64,000 nt of DNA from Labilithrix sp. (lineage in GTDB: Bacteria; Myxococcota_A; Polyangia; Polyangiales; Polyangiaceae), in the NCBI GenBank assembly GCA_019637225.1, contig JAHBWC010000043.1, positions 1 through 64,000 of the forward strand. Reading direction: 5' to 3'. The notes under the pieces are model-generated. The model saw only the letters and a list, made by a program, of their open reading frames with translations. It was not told the origin of the DNA and ran no database searches. The position numbers were made by a program, and so were the translations under genes. How positions within the stretch are numbered: the first letter of the stretch is position 1; the number at the start of each line of letters is the position of its first letter. Positions 1 through 8,231 of the stretch are shown piece after piece.

Positions 1-107
1 AGCTCGCGGCCCCGCCGGCCGCCGCGCCCGACACGAAGTCGAACTGCAAGATCCCGTACACGATCGACGCGGACGGTCACAAACACTACAAGGTCGAATG
101 CGTCTGA
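1..107 (+). CDS. C-terminal end of a probable Ser/Thr protein kinase (5' truncated by window edge)
   Basis: Only the last 34 codons are present, in the frame that starts at base 3 and stops at TGA 105-107. The tail runs from an Ala/Pro-rich linker into a Cys-containing segment with NCKIPYTID and HYKVECV. Short C-terminal tails of the form NC-x-PYTID...G...(K/R)-x-EC follow the transmembrane region of many myxobacterial Ser/Thr kinases, so I infer that family; no catalytic motif is visible in the window. The next gene starts at ATG 98, inside this one, so the two are probably co-transcribed and translationally coupled. The kinase identity is inference from the tail alone. Confidence 0.5.
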   Translation, partial: LAAPPAAAPDTKSNCKIPYTIDADGHKHYKVECV

Positions 108-934
108 GCTCCGGCGCCGTCTCGGCCGCGTCGGCGTGTGTGCTCGTCTTCCTCTCCGCGAGCGCCCACGGCGGCATCGCCACCGAAGAGCCCGCGGCCG
201 GCGCTCCCGCGTCGAGCGCTGCGCCGGCGTCGAGCGCCGCGCCGACCTCGAGCGCGCCCGACAAGGCTGCCTGCATCGCGGCGCTCGACAAGGCTCAGGC
301 GTCGCGCGCCGGCCGCAAGCTCCTCGAGTCGCGCGCGAGCTACGTCACGTGCTCGCACGAGGCGTGTCCCGACATGATCCGCGACGACTGCTCGAAGGGC
401 CTCCGCGAGGTCGACGAGGCGCTCCCGACGCTGGTCCTCTCGGCGAGCGTCGACGGCAAGGACGCGACGGACGCCAGGGCGATCCTCGACGGCGAGCGGC
501 TCACCGGCGGCCTCGACGGCCGCGCGATCCCGGTCGATCCGGGGCCTCACGTGGCGCGCTTCGAGCGTCCCGGCAGCGGCGCGGTCGAGGTGAAGCTCGT
601 CGCGCGCGAGGGCGAGAAGAACCGCCTCGTCACCGGCAGCTTCGGCGTACCCCGCGCCGAGGCCCCGGAGGTCAAGGGCGAGGGCTCGCGGTTCCCGGTC
701 GTGCCGGTCGCCTTCGCGGTCACGGGCGCGCTCGCGCTCGGCGGCGCGTTCCTGATGCACGTCAACATGACCGAGCGCGCGAACGAGCTCGGAAACACGT
801 GCGCGCCCCGCTGCTCCCAGTCCGACCGCGATGCCCTCAGCGACCGGCTCGTCCTCCGAAACGTGTCGCTCGGAGTCGGGATCGGCGCCCTCGTCGTCGC
901 CGCCGTTACGTATGTCGTGGGCTCGCGGAGGTAG
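98..934 (+). CDS. Secreted Cys-containing PEGA-like protein with C-terminal membrane segments
   Basis: 278 residues. Residues 1-25 form a signal peptide ending in SASAHGG, followed by an Ala/Ser/Pro linker of short imperfect repeats. Next comes a helical segment with four cysteines (CIAAL, VTCSHEACP, DDC) of a kind often seen in myxobacterial proteins near kinases. A PEGA-like beta module follows (LDGERLTGG, then PGPHVARFERPG). Two hydrophobic helices lie near residues 205-222 and 253-273. The ATG overlaps the upstream kinase-like gene, and an SD-bearing FHA regulator starts 7 nt downstream. I infer a periplasmic/membrane accessory or sensor for the adjacent kinase. No enzyme motif is visible. 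Confidence 0.75.
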   Translation: MRLSSGAVSAASACVLVFLSASAHGGIATEEPAAGAPASSAAPASSAAPTSSAPDKAACIAALDKAQASRAGRKLLESRASYVTCSHEACPDMIRDDCSKGLREVDEALPTLVLSASVDGKDATDARAILDGERLTGGLDGRAIPVDPGPHVARFERPGSGAVEVKLVAREGEKNRLVTGSFGVPRAEAPEVKGEGSRFPVVPVAFAVTGALALGGAFLMHVNMTERANELGNTCAPRCSQSDRDALSDRLVLRNVSLGVGIGALVVAAVTYVVGSRR

Positions 935-940
935 GTTACG

Positions 941-2242
941 ATGAGCGTGCCGACCATGACGAAACCTGGAGAGATGGCCACTGTCCGGCGCACGCGTTTC
1001 TCGCGTCCGCCCACCGCGGGCTCCGCGTTCGTGATCACCGTCGTGGAGGGACCGGACGCCGGGCTCGTCACGTCGCTCGACGCGACCGGGCCGACACGCG
1101 CGCTGCTCGGGCAGAGCCCGGTGTGCACGATTCGCCTGACCGATCGCGAGGTGTCGCGTCGCCACGCGGCGCTGACGGTGACCGACACGAAGCTCGTCGT
1201 CCTCGACCTCGGATCGACGAACGGCACGACCGTGAACGGCGTGCTCGTGAAGGAGGCCGCGCTGCAGGGCGGCGAGGCCATTCGCATCGGCTCCTCGGTG
1301 CTCTCGGTGAAGCGCGGCGAGGCGCGCGCCGCCGATCTCGGACAGACCTCGTCGTTCGGCCGCGTCATCGGTGAGTCGGCCGCCATGAAGCGGCTCTACC
1401 CGGCGCTCGCACAGCTCGCGGGGAGCGATCGCCCCGCGCTGCTCGAGGGCGAGGCGGGCACGGGCAAGGAGCTCGTCGCGGAGGAGCTCCACCGCGCGAG
1501 CGGGCGCACGGACGGCCCGTTCATCACGCTCGAGTCGAGCACGATCCCCGTCGCCGAGCTCGCCGAGCGCCTCTTCGGCGCCGGCGGCCTCTTCGAGCAG
1601 GCGCGCGGCGGCGTGCTCTTCATCGACGAGATCGGAAACCTCCCGCGCGACGTGCAGGCCACGCTCCGCGAGACCATGGGCAAGGTGCGCGACGTCCGCA
1701 TCGTCGCCGCCACGCGTCGCGATCTCGATCGCGACGTCGCCCAGGGGCGCTTCGACGACGACCTCTTCTTCCTCCTTGCCGCCGGCCGCATCGAGCTCCC
1801 CGCGCTTCGCGATCGCGAGGGCGACGTCGCCGGGCTCGCGCGCCACTTCTGGCAGGAGCTCGCGCCCTCGATGACGCAGGGGGCCGCCTCGGGCGGCGCC
1901 GCGACCGAGCTGCCGGAGGACTTCCTCCCGCGCTTCGAGCACTATCCATGGCCGGGCAACGTGCGCGAGCTCCGCAGCGCCGTCCTCGCGCGCATGACGA
2001 TGGGCGAGCTCGGCCCGACGTACCGATCGGACGAGGCGAAGCAGCAGGGCCTCGACTTCCTCACCGCGGTCATCGAGGAAGACCTGCCGTTCCCGGCCGC
2101 CCGCGAGCGCGTCGTCTCCGAGTTCGAGCGCCGCTACGTCGAGCGCGTCCTCGCGCGCCACAACGGCAACGTCACGCAGGCCGCCCGCGCGAGCGGCGTC
2201 GCGCACCGGTACTTCCAGCTCGTGAAGGCCCGACTCAAGTGA
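941..2242 (+). CDS. FHA-AAA+-Fis transcriptional regulator lacking the sigma54-contact loop
   Basis: 433 residues. An FHA domain spans about residues 40-125 with the phosphothreonine-pocket motifs SRRHA and GSTNGT. The AAA+ domain (about 140-370) has Walker A GEAGTGKE and Walker B GGVLFIDEIG. A Fis-type helix-turn-helix (NVTQAARASG) is at the C terminus. In true sigma54 activators a GAFTGA loop sits between the LFG segment and the FEQA segment; here LFGAGG runs straight into LFEQARGG, so the loop is deleted. A good Shine-Dalgarno (GGAGG) lies 9 nt before ATG 941. Being next to a kinase gene, the FHA domain may read a phosphothreonine made by that kinase. It probably binds DNA but should not remodel sigma54 holoenzyme. 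Confidence 0.9.
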   Translation: MSVPTMTKPGEMATVRRTRFSRPPTAGSAFVITVVEGPDAGLVTSLDATGPTRALLGQSPVCTIRLTDREVSRRHAALTVTDTKLVVLDLGSTNGTTVNGVLVKEAALQGGEAIRIGSSVLSVKRGEARAADLGQTSSFGRVIGESAAMKRLYPALAQLAGSDRPALLEGEAGTGKELVAEELHRASGRTDGPFITLESSTIPVAELAERLFGAGGLFEQARGGVLFIDEIGNLPRDVQATLRETMGKVRDVRIVAATRRDLDRDVAQGRFDDDLFFLLAAGRIELPALRDREGDVAGLARHFWQELAPSMTQGAASGGAATELPEDFLPRFEHYPWPGNVRELRSAVLARMTMGELGPTYRSDEAKQQGLDFLTAVIEEDLPFPAARERVVSEFERRYVERVLARHNGNVTQAARASGVAHRYFQLVKARLK

Positions 2243-3933
2243 CCATCCTGGCGCGCGTCGTCCGTGCATCCGTGCTCGCGATGACCGCGTCCGTGGCGGC
2301 CTGCGCGCCGTCGACCTTCGACAACCTGACCGGGGGCGCGCCCGACGCGCCGCCGAACGACACCATCGGCGCTCCGCACGCGGGCGACGTCGTCGTCGAC
2401 CCGACGCTGCCGGCGCCGCGTCCGCTCTCGCCGCTCTCGGTCACGTGGGTCAACACCGCCAAGCCCCGCTTCCGCTGGGCGCTCGCCAAGGGCACGACCG
2501 GCGCGATCGTCGAGCTCTCGCGCACGCGCGACTTCGGCGCCGAGGTCCGGCGCTTCCCCGCGACGGGGAGCGAGCTCGTCTTGCCCGAGGCCGTCGACGC
2601 GGGCATCTGGTTCTGGCGCCTGAAGGGCCGAGGCAGCGACTCCGAGGGCGCGCTACCGAGCCCCGTCTGGGAGGTGCTCGTCCGCGGGCCCGGCCTCGCC
2701 GGCGCGTCCGACGCGCCCAACGGCGGCATCCTCGATCTCGACGGCAACGGCGAGCCGGACCTCAGCGTCGTCATCATGGCCTTCGGCGAGAAGCCCGAGG
2801 ATCCGGTCGAGGCGTTCCTCGTCACCCTGCTCGGCCAGCCGGGCGGCAAGTACAACCTCTTCGACGAGAAGACGGCGGTCGGCGAGTGGGTCGCCCAGCC
2901 GGACCCGGCGCTCGCCGGAGCGATCGACGTCGACGGCGACGGCTACAGCGACACGGCGTTCTCGGACGTCGCGACGAACCCGGAGAACGCCGCCGAGAAG
3001 CGCGGAGCCGTCATCGTCGTCCACGGCGGTCCAGGCGGGTTCAGCACGGACAAGGATCGCGCGCAGGGGTGGCTCGCGGCTCCGATCTTCACGACGCTCC
3101 CCCACCTCGAGGCGGCCGGCGACGTGAACGGAGACGGCTACGGCGACCTCGCCTCGTCGTTCCTCGACCTCGGCTTCGCGTGGCTCGGCAGCCCGATGGG
3201 CGCGAGCACGATGACGGTCTTCGCGCAGCAGAACCCCGCGCTCGGCGTGGCGCCGCTCGCCGGCGGATGCGACCTCGACGGCGACGGCATCTCCGACGTC
3301 GCCATCGCGTCCTCCGACTCGAGCTCGCCGATCCGCTACGCGCGCGGCACGGTCGACCGCTTCGGCGCGCTCACGAGCCCGACGTTCGGCGCCGTGATGA
3401 GCGTGCCCGCGCGCGCGACCGCGCTGACCTCCGGCGATTTCGACGGCGACGGCGTGACGGACGTGGCGTTCAGCACCGTCGTCGACGGAAAGCCGGCCGT
3501 GTGCGCGTACTCGGCCAACAGCGACTCGATGACGATGCGCTCCTGCTGGGGCCCCGACGCCTGGTGGGGAGAGGGCAAGCCCGCGCCCGACGCCGCGGCG
3601 GTCGAGGGCTTCGGCGTGAGCCTCGCCGCCGGCGATCTCGACGGCGACGGCAAGGACGAGATCCTCGTCGCGAGCGCCTCGGGCATCGTCGTCCTCACGC
3701 ACCATGGCGCCGGGTTCACGAGCGACAGCACGTCGTTCACGGCGACCGCGATCCCCGGCAGCTTCGGCTCGCGCGTCGCCATGATCCATCCGGGCCGCCC
3801 GACGAAGGCGAAGTGGGCCGTCTACGGCGCCGACGCGAAGTCGATCAACATCTTCACCGGCACCGAGATGACGCAGAAGATCGACGTCTCGAAGGATGAG
3901 ACCATCATGAGCGTCGGCGTCTCGATCCGGTGA
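2239..3933 (+). CDS. FG-GAP/VCBS-repeat lipoprotein
   Basis: 564 residues from GTG 2239, which overlaps the previous stop as GTGA. This start gives a proper lipoprotein signal (hydrophobic stretch ending SVAAC); ATG 2281 would cut into it. After a Pro-rich segment and a fibronectin-like stretch there are at least six calcium-type loops with the DxDGDG pattern (DLDGNGEPD, DVDGDGYSD, DVNGDGYGD, DLDGDGISD, DFDGDGVTD, DLDGDGKDE), typical of FG-GAP beta-propeller blades. It is therefore an outer-surface or periplasmic lipoprotein with a Ca2+-binding propeller. The next gene is a paralogue with the same order of parts. The ligand is unknown. The GTGA coupling to the FHA regulator suggests co-expression. 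Confidence 0.85.
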   Translation: MTILARVVRASVLAMTASVAACAPSTFDNLTGGAPDAPPNDTIGAPHAGDVVVDPTLPAPRPLSPLSVTWVNTAKPRFRWALAKGTTGAIVELSRTRDFGAEVRRFPATGSELVLPEAVDAGIWFWRLKGRGSDSEGALPSPVWEVLVRGPGLAGASDAPNGGILDLDGNGEPDLSVVIMAFGEKPEDPVEAFLVTLLGQPGGKYNLFDEKTAVGEWVAQPDPALAGAIDVDGDGYSDTAFSDVATNPENAAEKRGAVIVVHGGPGGFSTDKDRAQGWLAAPIFTTLPHLEAAGDVNGDGYGDLASSFLDLGFAWLGSPMGASTMTVFAQQNPALGVAPLAGGCDLDGDGISDVAIASSDSSSPIRYARGTVDRFGALTSPTFGAVMSVPARATALTSGDFDGDGVTDVAFSTVVDGKPAVCAYSANSDSMTMRSCWGPDAWWGEGKPAPDAAAVEGFGVSLAAGDLDGDGKDEILVASASGIVVLTHHGAGFTSDSTSFTATAIPGSFGSRVAMIHPGRPTKAKWAVYGADAKSINIFTGTEMTQKIDVSKDETIMSVGVSIR

Positions 3934-3943
3934 CGCGCTGCAC

Positions 3944-3972
3944 CTGACGGCGGGCGCCAGACCTCGTATTCT
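3944..3972 (+). promoter_or_regulatory. Candidate sigma70-type promoter for the second FG-GAP lipoprotein
   Basis: CTGACG (3944-3949), a 17-nt spacer, then TATTCT (3967-3972). Transcription would begin at about 3979-3980, past GTG 3977 and just before ATG 3986, which favours the ATG and a nearly leaderless transcript. Confidence 0.45.
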
Positions 3973-3985
3973 CGAGGTGTCCCGC

Positions 3986-5656
3986 ATGCGCGCCGCCGTC
4001 CTCCGAACCACCGTCGTCTCGCTCGCAGCGCTCGCGCTCGCGTGGACGGCGAGCGGCTCGTTCCTCGCGTGCGGCGTCCCGGACAACTTCGACGGCCTCG
4101 TCGGCGGCGCGCCGCCGGACGCCGGGCCCGACGGCGACGCGCCGCCGATCGACCTCCGCCCGGACACCGAGCTGCCTCCGCCGCGACCGATCGCGCCGCT
4201 CTCGCTCTCGTGGATCGACGGCACGCGCCCGCGCTTCGAGTGGCAGCTCGCCTCCAGCACGACGGGGGCGCGCGTCGAGCTCTGCCGCACGCGCGCGTGT
4301 GACGGTGAGACGAAGTCGATCGACGCGGCCGGTACGACCCTCGCCCTCGACGAGGACCTCGCGCCCGGACTCTGGTTCTGGCGCCTCGTGAGCCGGACGC
4401 CGGAGTCGTTCGGCACGAAGCCCGGCCCGACCTGGGCGCTGCTCGTGCGGGGCGGGCCGGCGAAGAAAGACGCGTCGAGCGGCTCGCTGGTCGACCTCAA
4501 CGGTGACGGGCGGAGCGATCTGCTGGTTACGGTCGAGTACGACTCGGCTCCCGGCGCGTCGTTCATCGAGCTCGTCGCGCTCCTCGCGAACAACGACGAC
4601 TCGACGTCGTTCGTCACGGCGCACGGCGATCGGCCCGTCGCGGGCGTCATCCTGGACTCTCCCGATCCGCCGATCGCCGCGATCGACATCGACGGCGACG
4701 GGCTCTCCGATCTCGTCTTCGCCGACGTCTACGGCACGGTCACGCCGACGCCGGTGCTCGTCACCGTGCCGGGCTCGGCCACCGCGAGGGACGGGCTCGA
4801 CCTCGATCGGAGCTCGCTGCCGAACCTCCCGCCGCTCGACTCGTCGCCGAACCTCGCCGCGCTCGGCGACCTCGATCGCGACGGGTGGGGAGACGTCGCC
4901 GTGACGACGAAGCGCTTCGGCGTCGCGGCGTACGGGACGGCGTCGGGGCTCGGCGCGCTGAACTACGTGATCCAGGTCGATCCCTTTTGGAGCGCCGACG
5001 GCGGCGCGCCGCCGGAGCAGACCCAGCCGTTCTCCGTCGCGGGGGCCTTCGACCGTGACGCCGACGGCTTCGCCGATCTCGCCCTCGAGGCGCCGGAGGG
5101 TGACATCGGCCTCATCGTCTTCCAGGGAGCCGCGCCACGCCAGCTCACGCTGCGGATCCCGAAGGCGCCGGACGGACCCGCCACCAAGCCGGCGCGCGCG
5201 TTCGCGTCGGGAGACTTCGACGGCGACGGCCTCGGTGACGTCGCCTTCGTGACCACGGTGAACGGAAGCCCCGCGGTCTGCTTGGTGCGCGGGAGCGATT
5301 CGCTCGACGCGATGCGCCCGATCTGCTGGACGCCGGCGTCTCCTTCGGCGGGGTTTGCGTCGAGCGTCACCGCGGGCGACGTCGACGCGGACGGGCGTGA
5401 CGAGCTCGTCGTCGGGTCCTCGGACGCCGGCATCGACGTGCTCGCGCTCGACGCCGCGGGTAAGGTCGCGGTCTCGCACCTCGACACGGCGTTCGGCGCG
5501 CGGCTCACCACCGTCTTTCCGGGCCGTCCGGGCCCTGCCGTATGGGCTGCGACACGCGCGGATGGCAGCGCGATCGGCGTCTTCAAAGGCAAGGCGCTGG
5601 CCACGACCCTCACGCCCGCCTTCGGCGCCAAGCGCTTCGGGGCGACGATCCGCTGA
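3986..5656 (+). CDS. FG-GAP/VCBS-repeat lipoprotein, paralogue of the preceding gene
   Basis: 556 residues from ATG 3986; a GTG at 3977 is in frame but lies only 4 nt after a -10 element. The signal peptide ends SGSFLAC, a lipobox-like site, followed by the same VPDNFDGLVGGAP-type start seen as STFDNLTGGAP in the preceding gene. Calcium-loop repeats are DLNGDGRSD, DIDGDGLSD, DLDRDGWGD, DRDADGFAD, DFDGDGLGD and DVDADGRDE. The two neighbours match along their whole length, so they are a tandem duplication that has diverged. Predicted to be a surface or periplasmic lipoprotein with a beta-propeller. It has its own promoter, unlike the first copy, which is coupled to the FHA regulator. Confidence 0.85.
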   Translation: MRAAVLRTTVVSLAALALAWTASGSFLACGVPDNFDGLVGGAPPDAGPDGDAPPIDLRPDTELPPPRPIAPLSLSWIDGTRPRFEWQLASSTTGARVELCRTRACDGETKSIDAAGTTLALDEDLAPGLWFWRLVSRTPESFGTKPGPTWALLVRGGPAKKDASSGSLVDLNGDGRSDLLVTVEYDSAPGASFIELVALLANNDDSTSFVTAHGDRPVAGVILDSPDPPIAAIDIDGDGLSDLVFADVYGTVTPTPVLVTVPGSATARDGLDLDRSSLPNLPPLDSSPNLAALGDLDRDGWGDVAVTTKRFGVAAYGTASGLGALNYVIQVDPFWSADGGAPPEQTQPFSVAGAFDRDADGFADLALEAPEGDIGLIVFQGAAPRQLTLRIPKAPDGPATKPARAFASGDFDGDGLGDVAFVTTVNGSPAVCLVRGSDSLDAMRPICWTPASPSAGFASSVTAGDVDADGRDELVVGSSDAGIDVLALDAAGKVAVSHLDTAFGARLTTVFPGRPGPAVWAATRADGSAIGVFKGKALATTLTPAFGAKRFGATIR

Positions 5657-5664
5657 CGTAGACC

Positions 5665-5692
5665 TTGAACGGCGCCGGCATGGCCGTAGGAT
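5665..5692 (+). promoter_or_regulatory. Candidate sigma70-type promoter, leaderless
   Basis: TTGAAC (5665-5670), 16-nt spacer, TAGGAT (5687-5692). The predicted transcription start falls within 2-3 nt of ATG 5702, so the mRNA would be leaderless or nearly so. Confidence 0.5.
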
Positions 5693-5701
5693 GCGCCTCG
5701 G

Positions 5702-6442
5702 ATGTTCGAGGATCTCGAGGAAGAGAGCGCCGACGTCACGCCGGACTCGCCGGATCGCGCGATCGCCTGGGCCATCTGGTCGCGCGGCGACGGCGGCCTC
5801 ACGCCCGAAGAGGCCTGGGCGATCCTCCACGAGCGCTACCCCGACGATCCGCGCTTCCTCCTGCTCAACGCGTATGCCGAGCTCGGCGAGACGCGCAAGC
5901 AGGCCGACGGCCCGAAGGCCGAGGCCGGCGTCTTCACCGCGGCGTACTTCCTCAAGAAGGTGGGGCTCGTGCTCGTCGGCGCGACCGATGCGCTTCACCC
6001 GCACGTCCGTGACCTCGTGACGTTCGCGGGCGCCGTCGTCGCGGGCGCGAAAGGCGACGACGCGAAGACCCTCGCCGAGCTTCGCGCGAAGATCGGTTCG
6101 GAAGAAGGCGATCCGAAGCGCGACGAGCGGGACCGCGCGGGGCTGCGCCTCCGGCGCTTCGAACGTGAGGTCGTCAAGGAGCTCCACGAGCGCACCGAGG
6201 ACGGCAAGCCGCTCGGCGTTCGCGCCTCGCCGGCGCCGCCGCCGTCGCCGGCGAGCGACTGGAGGGCCGCGACGGCCGACAAGGACAAGCCGCGCCGCAA
6301 GTACGCCGCGACGGAGCGGTTCGAGCGCGGCGAGCTCGTCGACCACCCGAAGTTCGGCGTCGGCGTCGTGACGGGGGCGGAGCCCGGCAAGGCTGTCATC
6401 CTGTTCGAGAGCGGCGTCCGCAAGCTCGTCGTCGGCGCCTGA
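5702..6442 (+). CDS. Protein with C-terminal HPKFGxGVV small beta domain
   Basis: 246 residues, soluble, no signal peptide. The N-terminal part (about 1-150) is helical and TPR-like, beginning with an acidic stretch. Residues 150-190 are a charged and Pro-rich linker. The last 45 residues carry FERGELVDHPKFGVGVVTG and end in a short LFESGVRKLVV strand. The same C-terminal module is the core of the 94-residue protein at 49101-49385, where it reads VEHVKFGKGVVTD. Such modules look like small SH3-like barrels and are common at the C termini of myxobacterial proteins of unknown role. A nucleic-acid or protein contact is possible but unproven. Transcribed from its own promoter and followed 10 nt later by the next gene. 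Confidence 0.8.
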   Translation: MFEDLEEESADVTPDSPDRAIAWAIWSRGDGGLTPEEAWAILHERYPDDPRFLLLNAYAELGETRKQADGPKAEAGVFTAAYFLKKVGLVLVGATDALHPHVRDLVTFAGAVVAGAKGDDAKTLAELRAKIGSEEGDPKRDERDRAGLRLRRFEREVVKELHERTEDGKPLGVRASPAPPPSPASDWRAATADKDKPRRKYAATERFERGELVDHPKFGVGVVTGAEPGKAVILFESGVRKLVVGA

Positions 6443-6452
6443 GATCGCGCCG

Positions 6453-8189
6453 ATGCGCTCGACGATCCTCCGCGCCCAGGCCACCGTGGTCCTCGGCTCG
6501 ATCGCCCTGGGCTGCGCGGCGACGCCGCGGAGCTTTCCGATGCGCGAGCCGTTCACGCGCGACACCGACCTCGATCCGGTGAGCGTCGCGTGCGTGAAGC
6601 GCCCGAGCGACAAGGACGCGAACCACGTCTCGTGCGCGCCCGAGCCGTACATCTCGCCGCTCGCCTGGGACGCGGCCGACAACTCGTTCTTCCGTCCGAT
6701 CTCGAAGATCTTCGCCGTCGACCCGCCTCGTGAGGCGCGCAACGTCAACGCGTTCGACGAGGTCCCCGACTCGGCGTGGTTCACCAACCGCATCGGCAAG
6801 AAAAGGCCCACGGTCGAAGAGCTCGTCCGCGGCGCCTGCAAGGTCGAGGACATGCTCGACCCGCGCGCGGCGAAGGAGGGGGACTACGTCATCGATCAGG
6901 GAAAGCCGAACGGGGCTTCTCCCGGCTTCCGCGTGAAGATCGGCGGCAAGAAGAAGTACATGTTCAAGACCGACTTCTTGAAGGAGCCGGAGCGCCCGAG
7001 CGCCGCCGCCGCGATCGGCACCGCGCTCTACCACGCCGTCGGCTTCAACACGTCGTGCGAGCAGGTCCTCTACGTCGATCCGAAGCTCTTCGAGCTCAAG
7101 CCCGGTCTCACGGTCACGGCGAACGACGGCGTCACGCGTCCCTTCGACAAGGCCGCGCTCGAGAAGGTGATCCGCGAGGCGGGCAAGCGCGGCGAAGAGC
7201 GCCGCTTCCAGGCGAGCGCGTGGCTCGGCGGCTACCTCCTCGGCCCGTTCAAGTACGAGGGCACGCGCGAAGACGATCCGAACGACGTCATCCCGCACGA
7301 GGACAGGCGCGATCTCCGCGGCGGTCGGCTCGTCGCCGCGTGGCTGCACCACTTCGACGCGCGCGAGCAGAACAGCATGGACTCGTGGATGGCGGTCGAC
7401 AAGGCGAACCCCGAGTCGTCGCCCGGCTGGGTGAAGCACTACTACCTCGACACGAGCGACTGCCTCGGGAGCCTCTGGGACTGGGACGGCGTCTCGCGGC
7501 GCATGGGCGACTCGTATCTGCTCGACTTCGTCGACATCGGCACGGACTTCATCACGTTCGGCGCGATCGAGCGGCCCTGGGAGCGGAAGAAGCTCACGCC
7601 GGGCATGGAGATGTTCGGCTACTTCCACTGGGAGGAGTTCGATCCCGAGCGCTGGCGCAACGAGTACCCGAACCCCGCGTTCAGCCGCGCGACCGAGCAC
7701 GACAACGCCTGGATGGCGCGCATCCTCTCGCGCTTCGATCGCGCGGACCTCCGGGCGATCGTGGGCCTCGGGAAGTTCACGAAGCCCGAGGCTGAGGACT
7801 TTCTCACCGAGGTCCTCGAGCGGCGCCTCCGCAAGATCCTCGAGCGATACCTCACGCGGCTCTCGCCGCTCTCCGACCTGCGCGTCGAGGGCGCGAACAG
7901 GCTCTGCGCGACGGACCTCGCCCGCCGACGCGCGGTGCTTCCGGACGCCGAATATCGCTACCAAGCCGCCATGAAGAGCGACCGCGGCGCGCCCGCGCTA
8001 GGCGTCGACGTCGGCGCCGAAGGCAGCGTGTGCATGACGCTGCCGCACGTGGCGGCCGACGATCGGCCCGCGTACGTCACCGTCACGATCCGGAGCGCCG
8101 CGGCGAAGGGGCCGCTCGACGTGCACCTCTACGATCGCGGTCCCAAGCAGGGGTACGTGCTCGCGGGTCTCACGCGCGGCGATCCGTGA
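6453..8189 (+). CDS. Lipoprotein with kinase-like active-site motifs (secreted atypical kinase fold?)
   Basis: 578 residues. The signal ends SIALGC, a clear lipobox, so it is a lipoprotein. Around residues 155-175 a strand pair reads FRVKIGGKKKYMFKTD, resembling an ATP-binding beta-sheet with a lysine. Around 293-313 is WLHHFDAREQNSMDSW; H-x-D-x4-N has exactly the spacing of a protein-kinase catalytic loop. About 25 residues later YYLDTSDCLGS supplies acidic residues where a metal-binding Asp would be. Related deltaproteobacterial and acidobacterial proteins share the WDxHxxNTLD...HYLxDFGSxLG arrangement, from memory. I therefore suggest an atypical kinase or pseudokinase fold anchored outside the cytoplasm. 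Function is unknown; the fold assignment is inference. Confidence 0.8.
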   Translation: MRSTILRAQATVVLGSIALGCAATPRSFPMREPFTRDTDLDPVSVACVKRPSDKDANHVSCAPEPYISPLAWDAADNSFFRPISKIFAVDPPREARNVNAFDEVPDSAWFTNRIGKKRPTVEELVRGACKVEDMLDPRAAKEGDYVIDQGKPNGASPGFRVKIGGKKKYMFKTDFLKEPERPSAAAAIGTALYHAVGFNTSCEQVLYVDPKLFELKPGLTVTANDGVTRPFDKAALEKVIREAGKRGEERRFQASAWLGGYLLGPFKYEGTREDDPNDVIPHEDRRDLRGGRLVAAWLHHFDAREQNSMDSWMAVDKANPESSPGWVKHYYLDTSDCLGSLWDWDGVSRRMGDSYLLDFVDIGTDFITFGAIERPWERKKLTPGMEMFGYFHWEEFDPERWRNEYPNPAFSRATEHDNAWMARILSRFDRADLRAIVGLGKFTKPEAEDFLTEVLERRLRKILERYLTRLSPLSDLRVEGANRLCATDLARRRAVLPDAEYRYQAAMKSDRGAPALGVDVGAEGSVCMTLPHVAADDRPAYVTVTIRSAAAKGPLDVHLYDRGPKQGYVLAGLTRGDP

Positions 8190-8231
8190 CGCGCGCCAGC
8201 TGACGCGCGTCACGGAAGCGGGCAGGAGCGG

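Noticed and set aside
86..2269. 727-residue minus-strand open frame
   Set aside because: Antisense shadow of the FHA regulator and PEGA-like genes; no recognisable domain.
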